The position numbers were made by a program, and so were the translations under genes. 53,839 nt of DNA from an uncultured Bacilli bacterium (GTDB lineage Bacteria; Bacillota_I; Bacilli_A; RF39; UBA660): assembly GCA_944363915.1 (NCBI GenBank), contig CALVVR010000005.1, forward strand, positions 1 through 53,839. The letters run 5' to 3'. The notes beneath the pieces were generated by a model that saw only the letters and a list, made by a program, of their open reading frames with translations, searched no databases and was not told the origin of the DNA. This document shows, piece after piece, positions 25,531-34,083 of the stretch. Positions within the stretch are counted from its first letter, which is position 1. Every line of letters begins with the position of its first letter.

Positions 25531-27084
25531 TTATTTAGCTTCTTCTAAAGCTCTAGTTTCACGAATCACAATAACTTTAATCGTTCCCGGATATTGTAAA
25601 GTTTCTTCGATTTTATTTTTAATATCACGAGCTATTTTATAACTAGCTGCATCATCAATTTTATCTGGTTTAACAATAACTCTTAATTCACGACCAGCTT
25701 GCATAGCATAAGATTTTTCAACACCAGGAATTTCATTACCAATTTTTTCTAATTCTTGTAATCTTTGAACATAATTTTCTAATGAATCATTTCTAGCCCC
25801 AGGACGAGAAGCTGACAAAGCATCAGCAACCGCTACTAAAACAGATATAACACTAGTTGCTTCCTTATCTCCGTGATGTGATTCGATTGCATTGATAACT
25901 ATATCGTTTTCTTTATATTTTTTAGCTAAACTAGAACCTAAATCAGCGTGTGATCCTTCTACTTCGTGATCGATAGCTTTCCCAATATCATGAAATAACC
26001 CAGCTCTTTTAGCTAATGCGACATTTTCACCTAATTCACCAGCCATAATACCAGCTAAATGAGCTACTTCAATTGAATGTCTTAAAGCATTTTGACCAAA
26101 GCTAGTTCTAAAATATAGTTTACCTAATAATTCTTGTAATTCCGGATCAACTTTAGTAATACCTAACTCAAATAGAGCTTCTTCACCATATTCTAATAAT
26201 TTTGCTTTCATCTCTTTAACGGTTTTATCATATATTTCTTCGATTCTTCCTGGATGAATACGACCATCTTTAATTAAAGCTTCAATAGCAACACGTGCTA
26301 TTTCACGACGATATGGATCAAAACTTGATAAAACAATTGCTTCAGGAGTGTCATCAATAATTAAGTCAACACCAGTAACAGCTTCGATTGAACGAATGTT
26401 TCTTCCTTCACGTCCAATTAATCTTCCTTTCATATCATCATTAGGTAAATTCACAACTGTAACTGTTTGATCACCAGCTACATCACCAGCATATTTTTGC
26501 ATTGAACTAATTAATAAACTTTTAGCTTTTTTATCAACTTCTAATTTTGCTTCAACTTCCCTATCTTTAATATAAGCCGCTATTTCTAAATTCATCATTT
26601 CTTCTACTTTTTTCATAACTAAATCTCTTGCTTCATTTTTAGAATAACCAGCTATTTTTTCTAACAAATCTACTTGTTCTTTTTTTATTTCCTCCACTTT
26701 ATCTTGTTCTTTTTGAATTTCTCTTTGTTTATTTACTAAATTATTTTCTCTTTCTTCCAACATTTGCTCACGATTTTGTAAGGTTTGATCTCTTTTATCA
26801 ATATTACTTTCTCTTAAAAGTAATCTTTCTTCAGATTCTTTAAGTTCACTTTTCTTTTCTTTCATTTCCTTTTCAAAATCTATTTTTAACTTATGAGCTT
26901 CTTCTTTGGCATCTAATAAATAATTTCTTTTTATTTTATCTGCTTCTTTATTAGCTTTATCAATTATTGACTCTGCTTTTTTATCAGACATATTATTTCT
27001 AATATAATTTAGTATAATCATTATAATGATTCCGACAAAAAGTCCCAATATTACAAATAAAATGGATAGTATAATATCATTCAT
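25531..27084 (-). CDS. rny: Ribonuclease Y
   Basis: Membrane-bound endoribonuclease that starts mRNA decay. N-terminal helix (ILSILFVILGLFVGIIIMII), a coiled coil of about 150 residues, a KH domain (VVNLPNDDMKGRLIGREGRN, IRSIEAVTGVDLI) and an HD domain with HDIGKAIDHEVEGSHADLG; the C-terminal RNase Y domain ends KVIVIRETRALEEAK. 517 residues, as in B. subtilis. It has its own promoter and a short hairpin (TAGAGT/ACTCTA) in the leader. It lies near recA, as in Bacillus. Confidence 0.97.
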   Translation of the reverse strand: MNDIILSILFVILGLFVGIIIMIILNYIRNNMSDKKAESIIDKANKEADKIKRNYLLDAKEEAHKLKIDFEKEMKEKKSELKESEERLLLRESNIDKRDQTLQNREQMLEERENNLVNKQREIQKEQDKVEEIKKEQVDLLEKIAGYSKNEARDLVMKKVEEMMNLEIAAYIKDREVEAKLEVDKKAKSLLISSMQKYAGDVAGDQTVTVVNLPNDDMKGRLIGREGRNIRSIEAVTGVDLIIDDTPEAIVLSSFDPYRREIARVAIEALIKDGRIHPGRIEEIYDKTVKEMKAKLLEYGEEALFELGITKVDPELQELLGKLYFRTSFGQNALRHSIEVAHLAGIMAGELGENVALAKRAGLFHDIGKAIDHEVEGSHADLGSSLAKKYKENDIVINAIESHHGDKEATSVISVLVAVADALSASRPGARNDSLENYVQRLQELEKIGNEIPGVEKSYAMQAGRELRVIVKPDKIDDAASYKIARDIKNKIEETLQYPGTIKVIVIRETRALEEAK

Positions 27085-27125
27085 ATATTACCTCCACTTT
27101 CTATTAGAGTATTAACTCTATTATT

Positions 27126-27154
27126 ATTTTAATATTTATAGGAAAATAAGTCAA
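27126..27154 (-). promoter_or_regulatory. Promoter of rny
   Basis: TTGACT (27149-27154), 17 bases, TAAAAT (27126-27131) on the minus strand. Just downstream, TAGAGT and ACTCTA form a leader hairpin before the GTGGAGG ribosome site. Confidence 0.65.
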
Positions 27155-27189
27155 GTAAAATATCATAGATACAAATTTTTAAAATAAAC

Positions 27190-27218
27190 TAGATTTTTAT
27201 TTAAAAATAAGATATAAT
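27190..27218 (+). promoter_or_regulatory. Promoter of the HerA-type ATPase gene
   Basis: TATAAT at 27213-27218 with TAGATT 17 bases earlier, 17 bases before the GAGGGTG ribosome site. Confidence 0.45.
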
Positions 27219-27247
27219 TATTTTATAGAATAACGAGGGTGAATATT

Positions 27248-28993
27248 ATGTTAGGAAAAATTGTTTATATAAGTAATAACATGGCACATGTTAAAATACC
27301 ACCTAATGTAAAAGTATCAACTAACTTAATGAATATGCATGTTATTTTTGAAGATGAAAAGAAAAAAGTTTTAGGCGAAATTGACGATATTAGCCAAGAT
27401 TTAATAAAAATAAGATTCTTAGGAGAAATTGTCAATAATCAATTTGTTGGTGGTGTCATTAGAAAACCAACCATTGAATCAAATGTAAGAATGATTAATA
27501 GTGAAGAATTAAAACTGATAATTGGTTATAATGACAAAAATAGTTTTATGTTAGGAACTAGTGCTTTATACGATAATTATCCAATCATGGTTAATATTAA
27601 TGAATTATTTTCTAATCATATGGCCATTTTTGGTAACAGTGGTTCTGGTAAATCATGTGGAGTAGCACGTCTTTTACAAAATGTCTTTAAAAACCCTAAT
27701 TTTAAACCATATAAAGCTAACATCTTTATCTTCGATGCTTATGGTGAATACCATAATGCTTTCTCTAACTTTAATGATATTGATGCTAACTATCAATTTA
27801 AATATTATACAACTAATAAACAAGATACTGTAGGACAACCTTTATTAATTCCTTTATGGTTATTAGATAATGACGACTTTGCTATTTTATTAAATGCTAG
27901 TGAGCATGCCCAACTACCAATTATTGAAAGAACCTTAAAATTAGTTAGAATTTTTGCTGCTAGTGATGATATGGCATTAAAATATAAAAATCATTTAATT
28001 GCTAAAGCTATTATGAATATTTTATATACCAATCAAAGTGCTAGTAGTAAACGAAATGATGTCTTTGCTATATTCAATTCTTGTTCAACGCCACAATTTA
28101 ATCCTGAAGCAGTTTTACAAGGTGTTGGTTACACACGAAAGTTTAGAGAATGTTTCTTAATTAATGATCAAGATAATTTTTCTGAAAGTGTTTTATTATC
28201 TGAATATGTTTCAAGTTTTATCGATGAAAGTCTAGATCAATACGAAGAAACGACAATTAATTATTTTACTTTAGAAGATTTAGAAAAAGCTTTGAATTTT
28301 ACCTTAATTTCTGAAGGGTTATTAAGAAATGAAAAAGCTTATAATAGTGCTATTACTTTAAAAGTAAGATTACATTCAATCATTATTAGTGAATATGCTA
28401 AATACTTTAACGTCCCAGAATTTATGACTATTGATCAATATATTGCCAATTTAATTAGTAGTAATAATAAAAAAGCTCAAATTATTAATTTTAATTTGGA
28501 AGATGTCGAAGATTGGTTTGCTAAATTTGTAACTAAGACTTATGTTAAATTATTATTTAATTACACCAAAAATATGAGTAATCGCGCAACTATCCCATTT
28601 CATATTTTCATTGAAGAAGCTCACCGTTACGTTCAAAAAGATAATGATACATTTTTACTTGGTTATAATATTTTTGATCGGGTTGCTAAAGAAGGTCGTA
28701 AATACGGTTTGATTCTTGATCTTATTTCACAAAGACCTGTTGAATTATCAGATACAGTTATATCTCAAATGTCTAACTTCTTAATATTTAAAATAACTCA
28801 CCCATTGGATGTTGAATATATTCAAAAGATGTTGCCTAATATCAGTATTGATATTGTTGAAAAACAGAAAAGTTTACAGCCTGGTACCTGCATGGCATTT
28901 GGAAGAGCTTTTAAAATACCAATGATTGTTAGAATGCAAATGCCTAATCCAATGCCTGAAAGTAGTAACTGTGACATTATGAGTACATGGTAA
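27248..28993 (+). CDS. HerA-like DUF87 ATPase
   Basis: HerA/FtsK-superfamily hexameric ATPase of 581 residues: a small beta-barrel HAS domain first (GKIVYISNNMAHVKIPPNV), then Walker A GNSGSGKSCG (residues about 130-139), FIFDAYGEYH, Walker B HIFIEEAHRYV, the sensor-type segment LISQRPVELSDTVISQMSN and HPLDVEYIQKMLP. Start ATG 27248 follows GAGGGTG; GTG 27239 lies in that site. HerA works with the NurA nuclease in archaeal end resection; bacterial homologues appear in repair and defence. No NurA or other partner is adjacent here: the neighbours are rny and recA on the other strand. Confidence 0.88.
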   Translation: MLGKIVYISNNMAHVKIPPNVKVSTNLMNMHVIFEDEKKKVLGEIDDISQDLIKIRFLGEIVNNQFVGGVIRKPTIESNVRMINSEELKLIIGYNDKNSFMLGTSALYDNYPIMVNINELFSNHMAIFGNSGSGKSCGVARLLQNVFKNPNFKPYKANIFIFDAYGEYHNAFSNFNDIDANYQFKYYTTNKQDTVGQPLLIPLWLLDNDDFAILLNASEHAQLPIIERTLKLVRIFAASDDMALKYKNHLIAKAIMNILYTNQSASSKRNDVFAIFNSCSTPQFNPEAVLQGVGYTRKFRECFLINDQDNFSESVLLSEYVSSFIDESLDQYEETTINYFTLEDLEKALNFTLISEGLLRNEKAYNSAITLKVRLHSIIISEYAKYFNVPEFMTIDQYIANLISSNNKKAQIINFNLEDVEDWFAKFVTKTYVKLLFNYTKNMSNRATIPFHIFIEEAHRYVQKDNDTFLLGYNIFDRVAKEGRKYGLILDLISQRPVELSDTVISQMSNFLIFKITHPLDVEYIQKMLPNISIDIVEKQKSLQPGTCMAFGRAFKIPMIVRMQMPNPMPESSNCDIMSTW

Positions 28994-29025
28994 AAAACAT
29001 TGGTTATTTTTGACCAATGTTTTCT
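28993..29025. terminator. Bidirectional terminator between the HerA-type gene and recA
   Basis: Perfect 11-bp stem AAAACATTGGT/ACCAATGTTTT (28994-29004 with 29013-29023); it includes bases of the recA stop and starts one base after the HerA stop. Confidence 0.85.
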
Positions 29026-30026
29026 TTATCATCTTTTTTTAAACCATAATGAACTCTAATTTTATCTTCAATTTCTTTCGCCAACTGTGGATTTTTCTTT
29101 AACAATTCTTTAACATTTTCTTTACCTTGACCAATCTTTTCACCATTATATGAATACCAAGCACCACTTTTTTCAATAATATTAGCATCGCTTGCTAAAT
29201 CAACAAGCTCCCCTTCATGTGATACTCCCTCACCATACATAATATCGACAGTACAAGATTTAAAAGGTGGCGCCATTTTATTTTTAACAACTTTAATTGT
29301 TGTTTTATTACCGACTATATCAGTACCTAATTTTAATTGTTCAGCTCTCCTAATTTCTAATCTAATCGAAGAGTAAAATTTTAAAGCTCTACCACCAGGT
29401 GTCACTTCAGGATTTCCAAACATAACACCAACTTTTTCTCTTAATTGATTAATAAATATAGCAATTGTATTGGTTTTATTAATAACTCCCGCTAATTTTC
29501 TTAGTGCTTGACTCATTAGTCTTGCCTGTAAACCAACATGAGAATCTCCCATTTCACCTTCAATTTCAGCTTGTGGTACTAAAGCGGCTACTGAATCAAT
29601 TACTATAACACTAATTGCACCACTTCTAACTAATGCTTCACAAATTTCTAAAGCTTGTTCACCATTATCAGGTTGCGACAATAATAACTCATCAATATTA
29701 ACACCTAATTTTTTAGCATATTGTGGATCTAAAGAGTTTTCAGCATCAATAAAAGCTACTCTTCCTCCTAATTTTTGAGCTTCGGCAATAGCATGTAAGG
29801 CAAATGTTGTTTTACCACTTGATTCAGGACCATATATTTCAATTATTCTACCTTTCGGATATCCTCCTATTCCCAAAATCATATCTAAAGCAATTGATCC
29901 ACTAGGAATTACATCTATTTGTCTAACTTCATTAGAACCTAATTTCATTACTGAACCTTTACCAAATTGTTTTTCAATATCTTGTAAAACTTGATCTAAA
30001 GTTTTATCACTACTACTTTTTGTCAT
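29004..30026 (-). CDS. recA: Recombinase RecA
   Basis: ATP-dependent strand exchange and LexA co-protease. 340 residues with GSVMKLG, Walker [14 protein letters not shown], the MAW-like [14 protein letters not shown], Walker [15 protein letters not shown], loop L1 [22 protein letters not shown] and L2 [22 protein letters not shown]. Start ATG 30026, because GAGGAGG lies six bases before it; a TTG at 30044 precedes the ribosome site. It has a consensus sigma-A promoter and a LexA-type box, so it should be SOS-induced. In Bacillus cinA and pgsA precede it; here a secreted protein gene replaces cinA. Confidence 0.98.
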   Translation of the reverse strand: MTKSSSDKTLDQVLQDIEKQFGKGSVMKLGSNEVRQIDVIPSGSIALDMILGIGGYPKGRIIEIYGPESSGKTTFALHAIAEAQKLGGRVAFIDAENSLDPQYAKKLGVNIDELLLSQPDNGEQALEICEALVRSGAISVIVIDSVAALVPQAEIEGEMGDSHVGLQARLMSQALRKLAGVINKTNTIAIFINQLREKVGVMFGNPEVTPGGRALKFYSSIRLEIRRAEQLKLGTDIVGNKTTIKVVKNKMAPPFKSCTVDIMYGEGVSHEGELVDLASDANIIEKSGAWYSYNGEKIGQGKENVKELLKKNPQLAKEIEDKIRVHYGLKKDDKENIGQK

Positions 30027-30057
30027 ATTTCCTCCTCTATTCAACTCCTACAAATTA

Positions 30058-30086
30058 ATTATAAACCATTTAAAAAATAATGTCAA
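30058..30086 (-). promoter_or_regulatory. Promoter of recA
   Basis: TTGACA (30081-30086), 17 bases, TATAAT (30058-30063) on the minus strand: both hexamers perfect. Confidence 0.85.
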
Positions 30087-30094
30087 TATAAAAA

Positions 30095-30108
30095 CGAACT
30101 AAAGTTTG
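30095..30108 (-). promoter_or_regulatory. LexA (SOS) box of recA
   Basis: CGAAC-taaa-GTTTG matches the Gram-positive LexA/DinR box CGAACN4GTTCG with one difference, and lies nine bases ahead of the recA -35. Confidence 0.65.
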
Positions 30109-30127
30109 TGTTTTTTGTCAAACAAAA

Positions 30128-30147
30128 AGATAGTTAGTTAACTATCT
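30128..30147 (-). terminator. Terminator of the copper-amine-oxidase-like domain gene
   Basis: AGATAGTT/AACTATCT 8-bp stem followed by TTTTTG on the minus strand, overlapping the stop codon. Confidence 0.7.
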
Positions 30148-31968
30148 AATATGTTCATACTCATCTTCACCAATATATACTTTATTACCATTATCATCAT
30201 AGTAATAAGCTCCGTCCTGGTTATTATCATAATCACTGTCATAACCATTATCAATACTATAACCATTACGATTTAAAATAGCACTATTAGTAGCTTGATC
30301 CCAACTAATGCTTGTTCCAAACATTGCTGAAATATCACGAGCCGGCATATATGTTGTTCCATTTATAATATAAACTTCCGTTTTATTACCATTAGTAAGT
30401 TGTGGTGTATATAAATTACCATTAAAATAAATATTAACACCACTAGTTGCGTATAGTTGCTTTTTAGTTAATTGAGTACTTGGTTGTTCATTAGATACAG
30501 GTACATCAGGATAATCTTTAAAATAAACTTTATTACCATTTTCATCTATATAATATGTATCACTAGTGTTATCATTAGATTTAATATATACAGAATTATT
30601 CTTCCACTCAACATCTGCTCCATATAAAGTTGAAATAGCAGCTATTGGCAAATATGTTGTCCCATTATAAATGAATGGAGTAATTTTATTACCATTGGCA
30701 TCTTTTGGAGTAAATAAGATACCATCTACATATATATTAACACCTGTGTACGCATCAAGCTTAACAGTTCCCAATTGTTCACTTGGAGTAACACTAGATT
30801 TTAAATCACTAGTATCCAAATAGCCACGATCAATTGTTAATAATATTTCATTACCATTCTTATAATAAACAAAACCTTGTTCCTCACTTATTCTAATTGG
30901 ATGATTATTTATCGAATATTCAACATAATCTTTATAATTAATACGATTAGCATTTTTATTATATACTTTAGATACCATTAAGGTTTGTTTATAATTTAAA
31001 TATTGATTAAGAGCATTAGTTAATTCAGGATAATAAGCATATTTATTATTTATAGTTTCACTTATTAAATTAGTGTCGCCGTAAATTGATAAAATTACAT
31101 CTTGATTAGAACTATTATTAGTTGTATAATTGCCATCATTAATCGCTTGCTCAATCTTATCATAAAAAATATCTATATCTCGCATAGCCTGAAGACACAT
31201 ACTCTCATTATTTTTTGGAATGATTGCTGTATTGTATTCAGTTCTAAAGGTTGGTCTTAAACTATCAACACGAGTGACATCTAATTTAGGAACAATAACT
31301 AATGTTTTATCGTTACTCAATTTAGAATCGTCTAAAGTTATTATTCTCGAATCGACAATTTGATTGTTTTTAATTTCATATACACCTATATTTACTAAAT
31401 TATTGTTATCAATACTATTAGCAAACACACAAGTATAATCATTATCATAATCATTTAAATCTTTAACTGAAATATTAGTGATATTAGAGAAAACTAACTT
31501 ACTTTCATTAATTTTACTTTTTAAATACTTTTCAATAATTTGTTTTTCAGTACTATTTAAAGTCTTCATTACATTTTCATATTTATTATTAATTAAATTA
31601 ATACTAGCTAACATTCTAGCCATACTATTTGTTTTATGTTTAGTATGATTAATATTCATTCCTCCATTAGCTAAAATTACATAAATTTTTTGAAAATCAT
31701 TATCAATATTTTCAATAATGCCGTTTAATTCTCTAGCTCGTCTATCATTAATATAGCCGGATCTATAAACGCTTTCATTAGCATATTCGTCATCACCATA
31801 ATAAGTTATACTAATATTAGGAAATTCAATATTAGCAGCCTCAGCTTTAGTAGCACCAGTACCGACAAAAAAACCAGCAGCTAAAACAAATGGCAAAGCC
31901 CTTTTTAAAACTATTTTTTTTCCATTTTCAACAAATTCCTTTATTTTTTGTTTATTAATATTAATCAT
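30142..31968 (-). CDS. Secreted protein with two copper-amine-oxidase-N-like domains
   Basis: 608 residues starting MININKQKIKEFV, with a signal peptide (LKRALPFVLAAGFFVGTGATKAEA, likely cleavage after AEA). Residues 30-380 have no motif I recognise. The C-terminal third holds two related units: GVNIYVDGILFTPKDANGN with YNGTTYLPIAAISTLYGADV, and GVNIYFNGNLYTPQLTNGN with INGTTYMPARDISAMFGTSI, each followed by a DxNGNKVY segment. These resemble the copper amine oxidase N-terminal domain found on many exported Bacillota proteins, probably a wall-attachment or structural module. Start chosen at ATG 31968, preceded by GGGGG; upstream codons have no ribosome site. Confidence 0.8.
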   Translation of the reverse strand: MININKQKIKEFVENGKKIVLKRALPFVLAAGFFVGTGATKAEAANIEFPNISITYYGDDEYANESVYRSGYINDRRARELNGIIENIDNDFQKIYVILANGGMNINHTKHKTNSMARMLASINLINNKYENVMKTLNSTEKQIIEKYLKSKINESKLVFSNITNISVKDLNDYDNDYTCVFANSIDNNNLVNIGVYEIKNNQIVDSRIITLDDSKLSNDKTLVIVPKLDVTRVDSLRPTFRTEYNTAIIPKNNESMCLQAMRDIDIFYDKIEQAINDGNYTTNNSSNQDVILSIYGDTNLISETINNKYAYYPELTNALNQYLNYKQTLMVSKVYNKNANRINYKDYVEYSINNHPIRISEEQGFVYYKNGNEILLTIDRGYLDTSDLKSSVTPSEQLGTVKLDAYTGVNIYVDGILFTPKDANGNKITPFIYNGTTYLPIAAISTLYGADVEWKNNSVYIKSNDNTSDTYYIDENGNKVYFKDYPDVPVSNEQPSTQLTKKQLYATSGVNIYFNGNLYTPQLTNGNKTEVYIINGTTYMPARDISAMFGTSISWDQATNSAILNRNGYSIDNGYDSDYDNNQDGAYYYDDNGNKVYIGEDEYEHIR

Positions 31969-32050
31969 TATTATTCCCCCTTCAATTAATATCGACTTTA
32001 TCCTAGCACAAATAATGATAAAAGTCAAATTATAGGTTATTCAATCAATA

Positions 32051-32076
32051 AAAAAACTATACTTAAAGTATAGCTA
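32051..32076 (-). terminator. Terminator after pgsA
   Basis: CTATACT/AGTATAG 7-bp stem (32057-32063 with 32067-32073), then seven T on the minus strand; it begins one base after the stop triplet. Confidence 0.7.
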
Positions 32077-32664
32077 ATCAAATAATATTTTTTTATTCAT
32101 TTGATAATACTGAATACCAGAATATATAGATAAAACAGTAGCTATAATAAGCAAAACATCTGATACTTTAATATTAATAAGTTCGAATGGTAAATTGTTA
32201 AATAAGGTTAAAGCAATTCCAAGCATCAAAAAAGTAGTTTTAACTTTACCAGACATAATAGCTGCTACTACTTCTTTTTTTGAACCAGCAATCATTTTAA
32301 TAATATCGACAATTGTATCTCTTGCTACAATAATTACTGGAATTATAGGATGAATTAATCCTTGACTTGCTAGTATAATTAAAACAGAATTGACTAAACA
32401 CTTATCAGCAATAGCGTCCAACATTTTTCCTAAATCTGTTACCATATTATATTTTCTAGCAATATAACCATCTAAAAAATCAGTTAAAGAAGCAATTATA
32501 AATAAAGCTCCAGCTATAAAATATTTCAAATCAACAACTATAGCTTCATTAATAAATAATTTGGTTGCGGTTAAGCCAACAGCATCAAATGGAAAAAGTA
32601 AAATTACTACTATTAAACAAGCTAAAAATATTCTAATTAAAGTTATTTTGTTCGGTAAATTCAT
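32074..32664 (-). CDS. pgsA: CDP-diacylglycerol-glycerol-3-phosphate 3-phosphatidyltransferase
   Basis: Commits CDP-diacylglycerol to phosphatidylglycerol synthesis at the membrane. 196 residues with several hydrophobic helices and the CDP-alcohol phosphotransferase motif DFLDGYIARKYNMVTDLGKM followed by LDAIADK, keeping all Asp residues and the Gly/Arg. The start overlaps rodZ by 32 bases, with GGAGGTG inside rodZ as ribosome site. rodZ-pgsA-(x)-recA is the Bacillus order. Confidence 0.95.
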   Translation of the reverse strand: MNLPNKITLIRIFLACLIVVILLFPFDAVGLTATKLFINEAIVVDLKYFIAGALFIIASLTDFLDGYIARKYNMVTDLGKMLDAIADKCLVNSVLIILASQGLIHPIIPVIIVARDTIVDIIKMIAGSKKEVVAAIMSGKVKTTFLMLGIALTLFNNLPFELINIKVSDVLLIIATVLSIYSGIQYYQMNKKILFD

Positions 32665-33124
32665 ATTTTACACCTCCAAGCAAATTTTCTTCATCTTCAT
32701 TATTATCAGTTAAAATAGTATAAAGAAGGAAAATAATTGTTACTAATAAAACAAATATTGCAATATAAATAAAATTCTGATAAATTTTTTCTCTTTTCCT
32801 TTCGATAGTATAAGGCGATTTTATTTTATTTTCTTCTTTTTTGTTTTTAGTTTCACTTTTTATATCATCAAGTGATAATTTGGAAGTATAATCAAACAAG
32901 TACTCGTTAAAATCATCGACAATTTCTTCTTTATCAAGTCCTAAATATTTTGCATAATCACGAATGAAATACTTTAAATTAAAAACATCTTGAAAAGATT
33001 CAACATTACCATTTTCGATATCAGTTATCTGACTAGGAGATATTTTTAAATCCTCACTAGCCTCTTCAATCGAGACACCGATACTTTCACGAGCATTTTT
33101 TAATTTCTCACCTATTTCTTTCAT
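32633..33124 (-). CDS. rodZ: RodZ-like cell-shape protein (helix-turn-helix plus membrane helix)
   Basis: 163 residues: an N-terminal Xre-type helix-turn-helix (IGEKLKNARESIGVSIEEAS, LKISPSQITDIENGN), a Lys/Glu linker, one membrane helix (FIYIAIFVLLVTIIFLLYTIL) and a short acidic outer tail. This is the RodZ layout, which ties MreB filaments to the wall-synthesis complex, but with hardly any periplasmic-type domain. The place before pgsA equals B. subtilis ymfM. No MreB is in this window. Ribosome site GAGGTGA. Confidence 0.85.
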   Translation of the reverse strand: MKEIGEKLKNARESIGVSIEEASEDLKISPSQITDIENGNVESFQDVFNLKYFIRDYAKYLGLDKEEIVDDFNEYLFDYTSKLSLDDIKSETKNKKEENKIKSPYTIERKREKIYQNFIYIAIFVLLVTIIFLLYTILTDNNEDEENLLGGVKYEFTEQNNFN

Positions 33125-33149
33125 TTATTCACCTCAAAAACTAAAAAAA

Positions 33150-33490
33150 ATAATACTTATAAGCCATGTTCTGTCCTTTATAAAAAGGGGCAAACATCTA
33201 TCTACCAATACTGGTTCTAAAGTAAGTTACTAATTCCTTACTTTAAACTCCCCTACCATAATTTGGGTTTCTTGCTTGTGGGGTTTACCGCGTTTCACTT
33301 TTCTATTACTAGAAATATCGTCACTGTGGCACTTTATATCTACTAAAACCCTTATAGGGTAATTTCGACGCCGTTAAGTATTAAACTTACCATAGGTTAT
33401 TTTTTCCCTATGCACAATCACTACTACCATTTCAGGATAGTGCAAGCATGGACTTTCCTCTACAAAAATGCAGCGTTTGCCAAGTATTAT
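33150..33490 (-). ncRNA. rnpB: RNase P RNA (class B)
   Basis: Read on the minus strand: 5' AATAATACTTGG pairs with 3' AAGTATTATT (P1); GAGGAAAGTCCATGCTTGCA, GTGAAACGCGGTAAACCCC and the 3' ACAGAACATGGCTTATA are the universally conserved RNase P segments. Large hairpins fill the rest. The 3' end runs into eight T. Its 5' end overlaps the last bases of gpsB, so the two are probably transcribed together and the RNA is processed, or its promoter is inside gpsB. gpsB-rnpB is also the Bacillus order. Confidence 0.95.
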
Positions 33491-33813
33491 TCTTTACCAT
33501 ATATTATTTTTTCTAAATTAGATAATCTTTTTAAAACATCAACACTATTGGTACCTTCACTATCAGCATTTTCTTTCAAAATATCCAATTTCATTTTTAA
33601 ATTTCTAATTTCTTGTTTTAGTTTTATATTATCATTAGTTAAGTCTCTAATTTCATTACTCAACTCTTTATTAATTGCCATAAATTCTTCATAATCGCGC
33701 ATAACAATATCCAAGAATTTATCGACTTCTTGAGGACGATATCCTCTTGTATCTAACTTAAACTCTTTTTCAAAAATATCTTTAACAGTAAGCATTATTC
33801 TATCTTGATACAT
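33487..33813 (-). CDS. gpsB: Cell division/elongation regulator GpsB
   Basis: DivIVA-family coiled-coil protein that ties penicillin-binding proteins (notably PBP1) to the division site. 108 residues: the DivIVA domain (VKDIFEKEFKLDTRGYRPQEVDKFLDIV) with the lipid-binding-like turn, a coiled coil with heptads to about residue 75, and a short C-terminal helix. Start ATG 33813 with GGGTGAT three bases before; an ATG four codons earlier lies at the predicted transcript start. The ponA gene that encodes its usual partner is about 1 kb away. Confidence 0.92.
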   Translation of the reverse strand: MYQDRIMLTVKDIFEKEFKLDTRGYRPQEVDKFLDIVMRDYEEFMAINKELSNEIRDLTNDNIKLKQEIRNLKMKLDILKENADSEGTNSVDVLKRLSNLEKIIYGKE

Positions 33814-33829
33814 AATATCACCCATATAA

Positions 33830-33858
33830 ATTATATAACAGCAAGTTCACTTTGTCAA
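33830..33858 (-). promoter_or_regulatory. Promoter of gpsB (and probably rnpB)
   Basis: TTGACA (33853-33858), 17 bases, TATAAT (33830-33835) on the minus strand; the leader before the chosen ATG is only about ten bases. Confidence 0.85.
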
Positions 33859-33865
33859 CCAAAAT

Positions 33866-33955
33866 TTATTTCCTTATTTTTCTAAAATAAGTTGCCAATT
33901 TGATTGTTTTTACATCTTCCAACATTGAATTAAAAATTGTTTCTACATGATCCAT
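33866..33955 (-). CDS. Possible 29-residue peptide
   Basis: ATG at 33955 follows AGGTGA by five bases and opens a 29-codon frame, beginning MDHVETIFNSMLEDVK and ending TYFRKIRK. Amphipathic helix with a basic end. It lies in the 258-bp gap between gpsB and recU, upstream of and on the same strand as the gpsB promoter. No homologue known to me; the ribosome site is the only coding evidence. Confidence 0.3.
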   Translation of the reverse strand: MDHVETIFNSMLEDVKTIKLATYFRKIRK

Positions 33956-34005
33956 ATCTCTCACCTATTATTATTAAAACATATTAAAAAAGGCTTTGCA
34001 TTAAA

Positions 34006-34023
34006 TTCGACAAAAGTTGTCAA
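34006..34023. promoter_or_regulatory. Interrupted palindrome between the 29-aa ORF and recU
   Basis: TTCGACAA-AAG-TTGTCAA is a near-perfect inverted repeat in the recU upstream region. It could be an operator; it does not fit the LexA box. Confidence 0.3.
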
Positions 34024-34039
34024 AATTAGTATAGACATC

Positions 34040-34068
34040 TTTAAAAAAATAAAAATGTATAGTATAAT
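34040..34068 (+). promoter_or_regulatory. Promoter of recU-ponA
   Basis: TATAAT (34063-34068) with a weak TTTAAA 17 bases earlier, followed by GTGGTGA and the recU ATG. Confidence 0.5.
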
Positions 34069-34083
34069 ATTAGTGGTGAAATC

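Noticed and set aside
33410-33694. 94-codon plus-strand frame over rnpB and gpsB
   Set aside because: It is antisense to RNase P RNA and GpsB and has no ribosome site.
34006-34023. LexA box for recU
   Set aside because: The inverted repeat is GACAA-based and lacks GAAC/GTTC; kept only as an unexplained palindrome.
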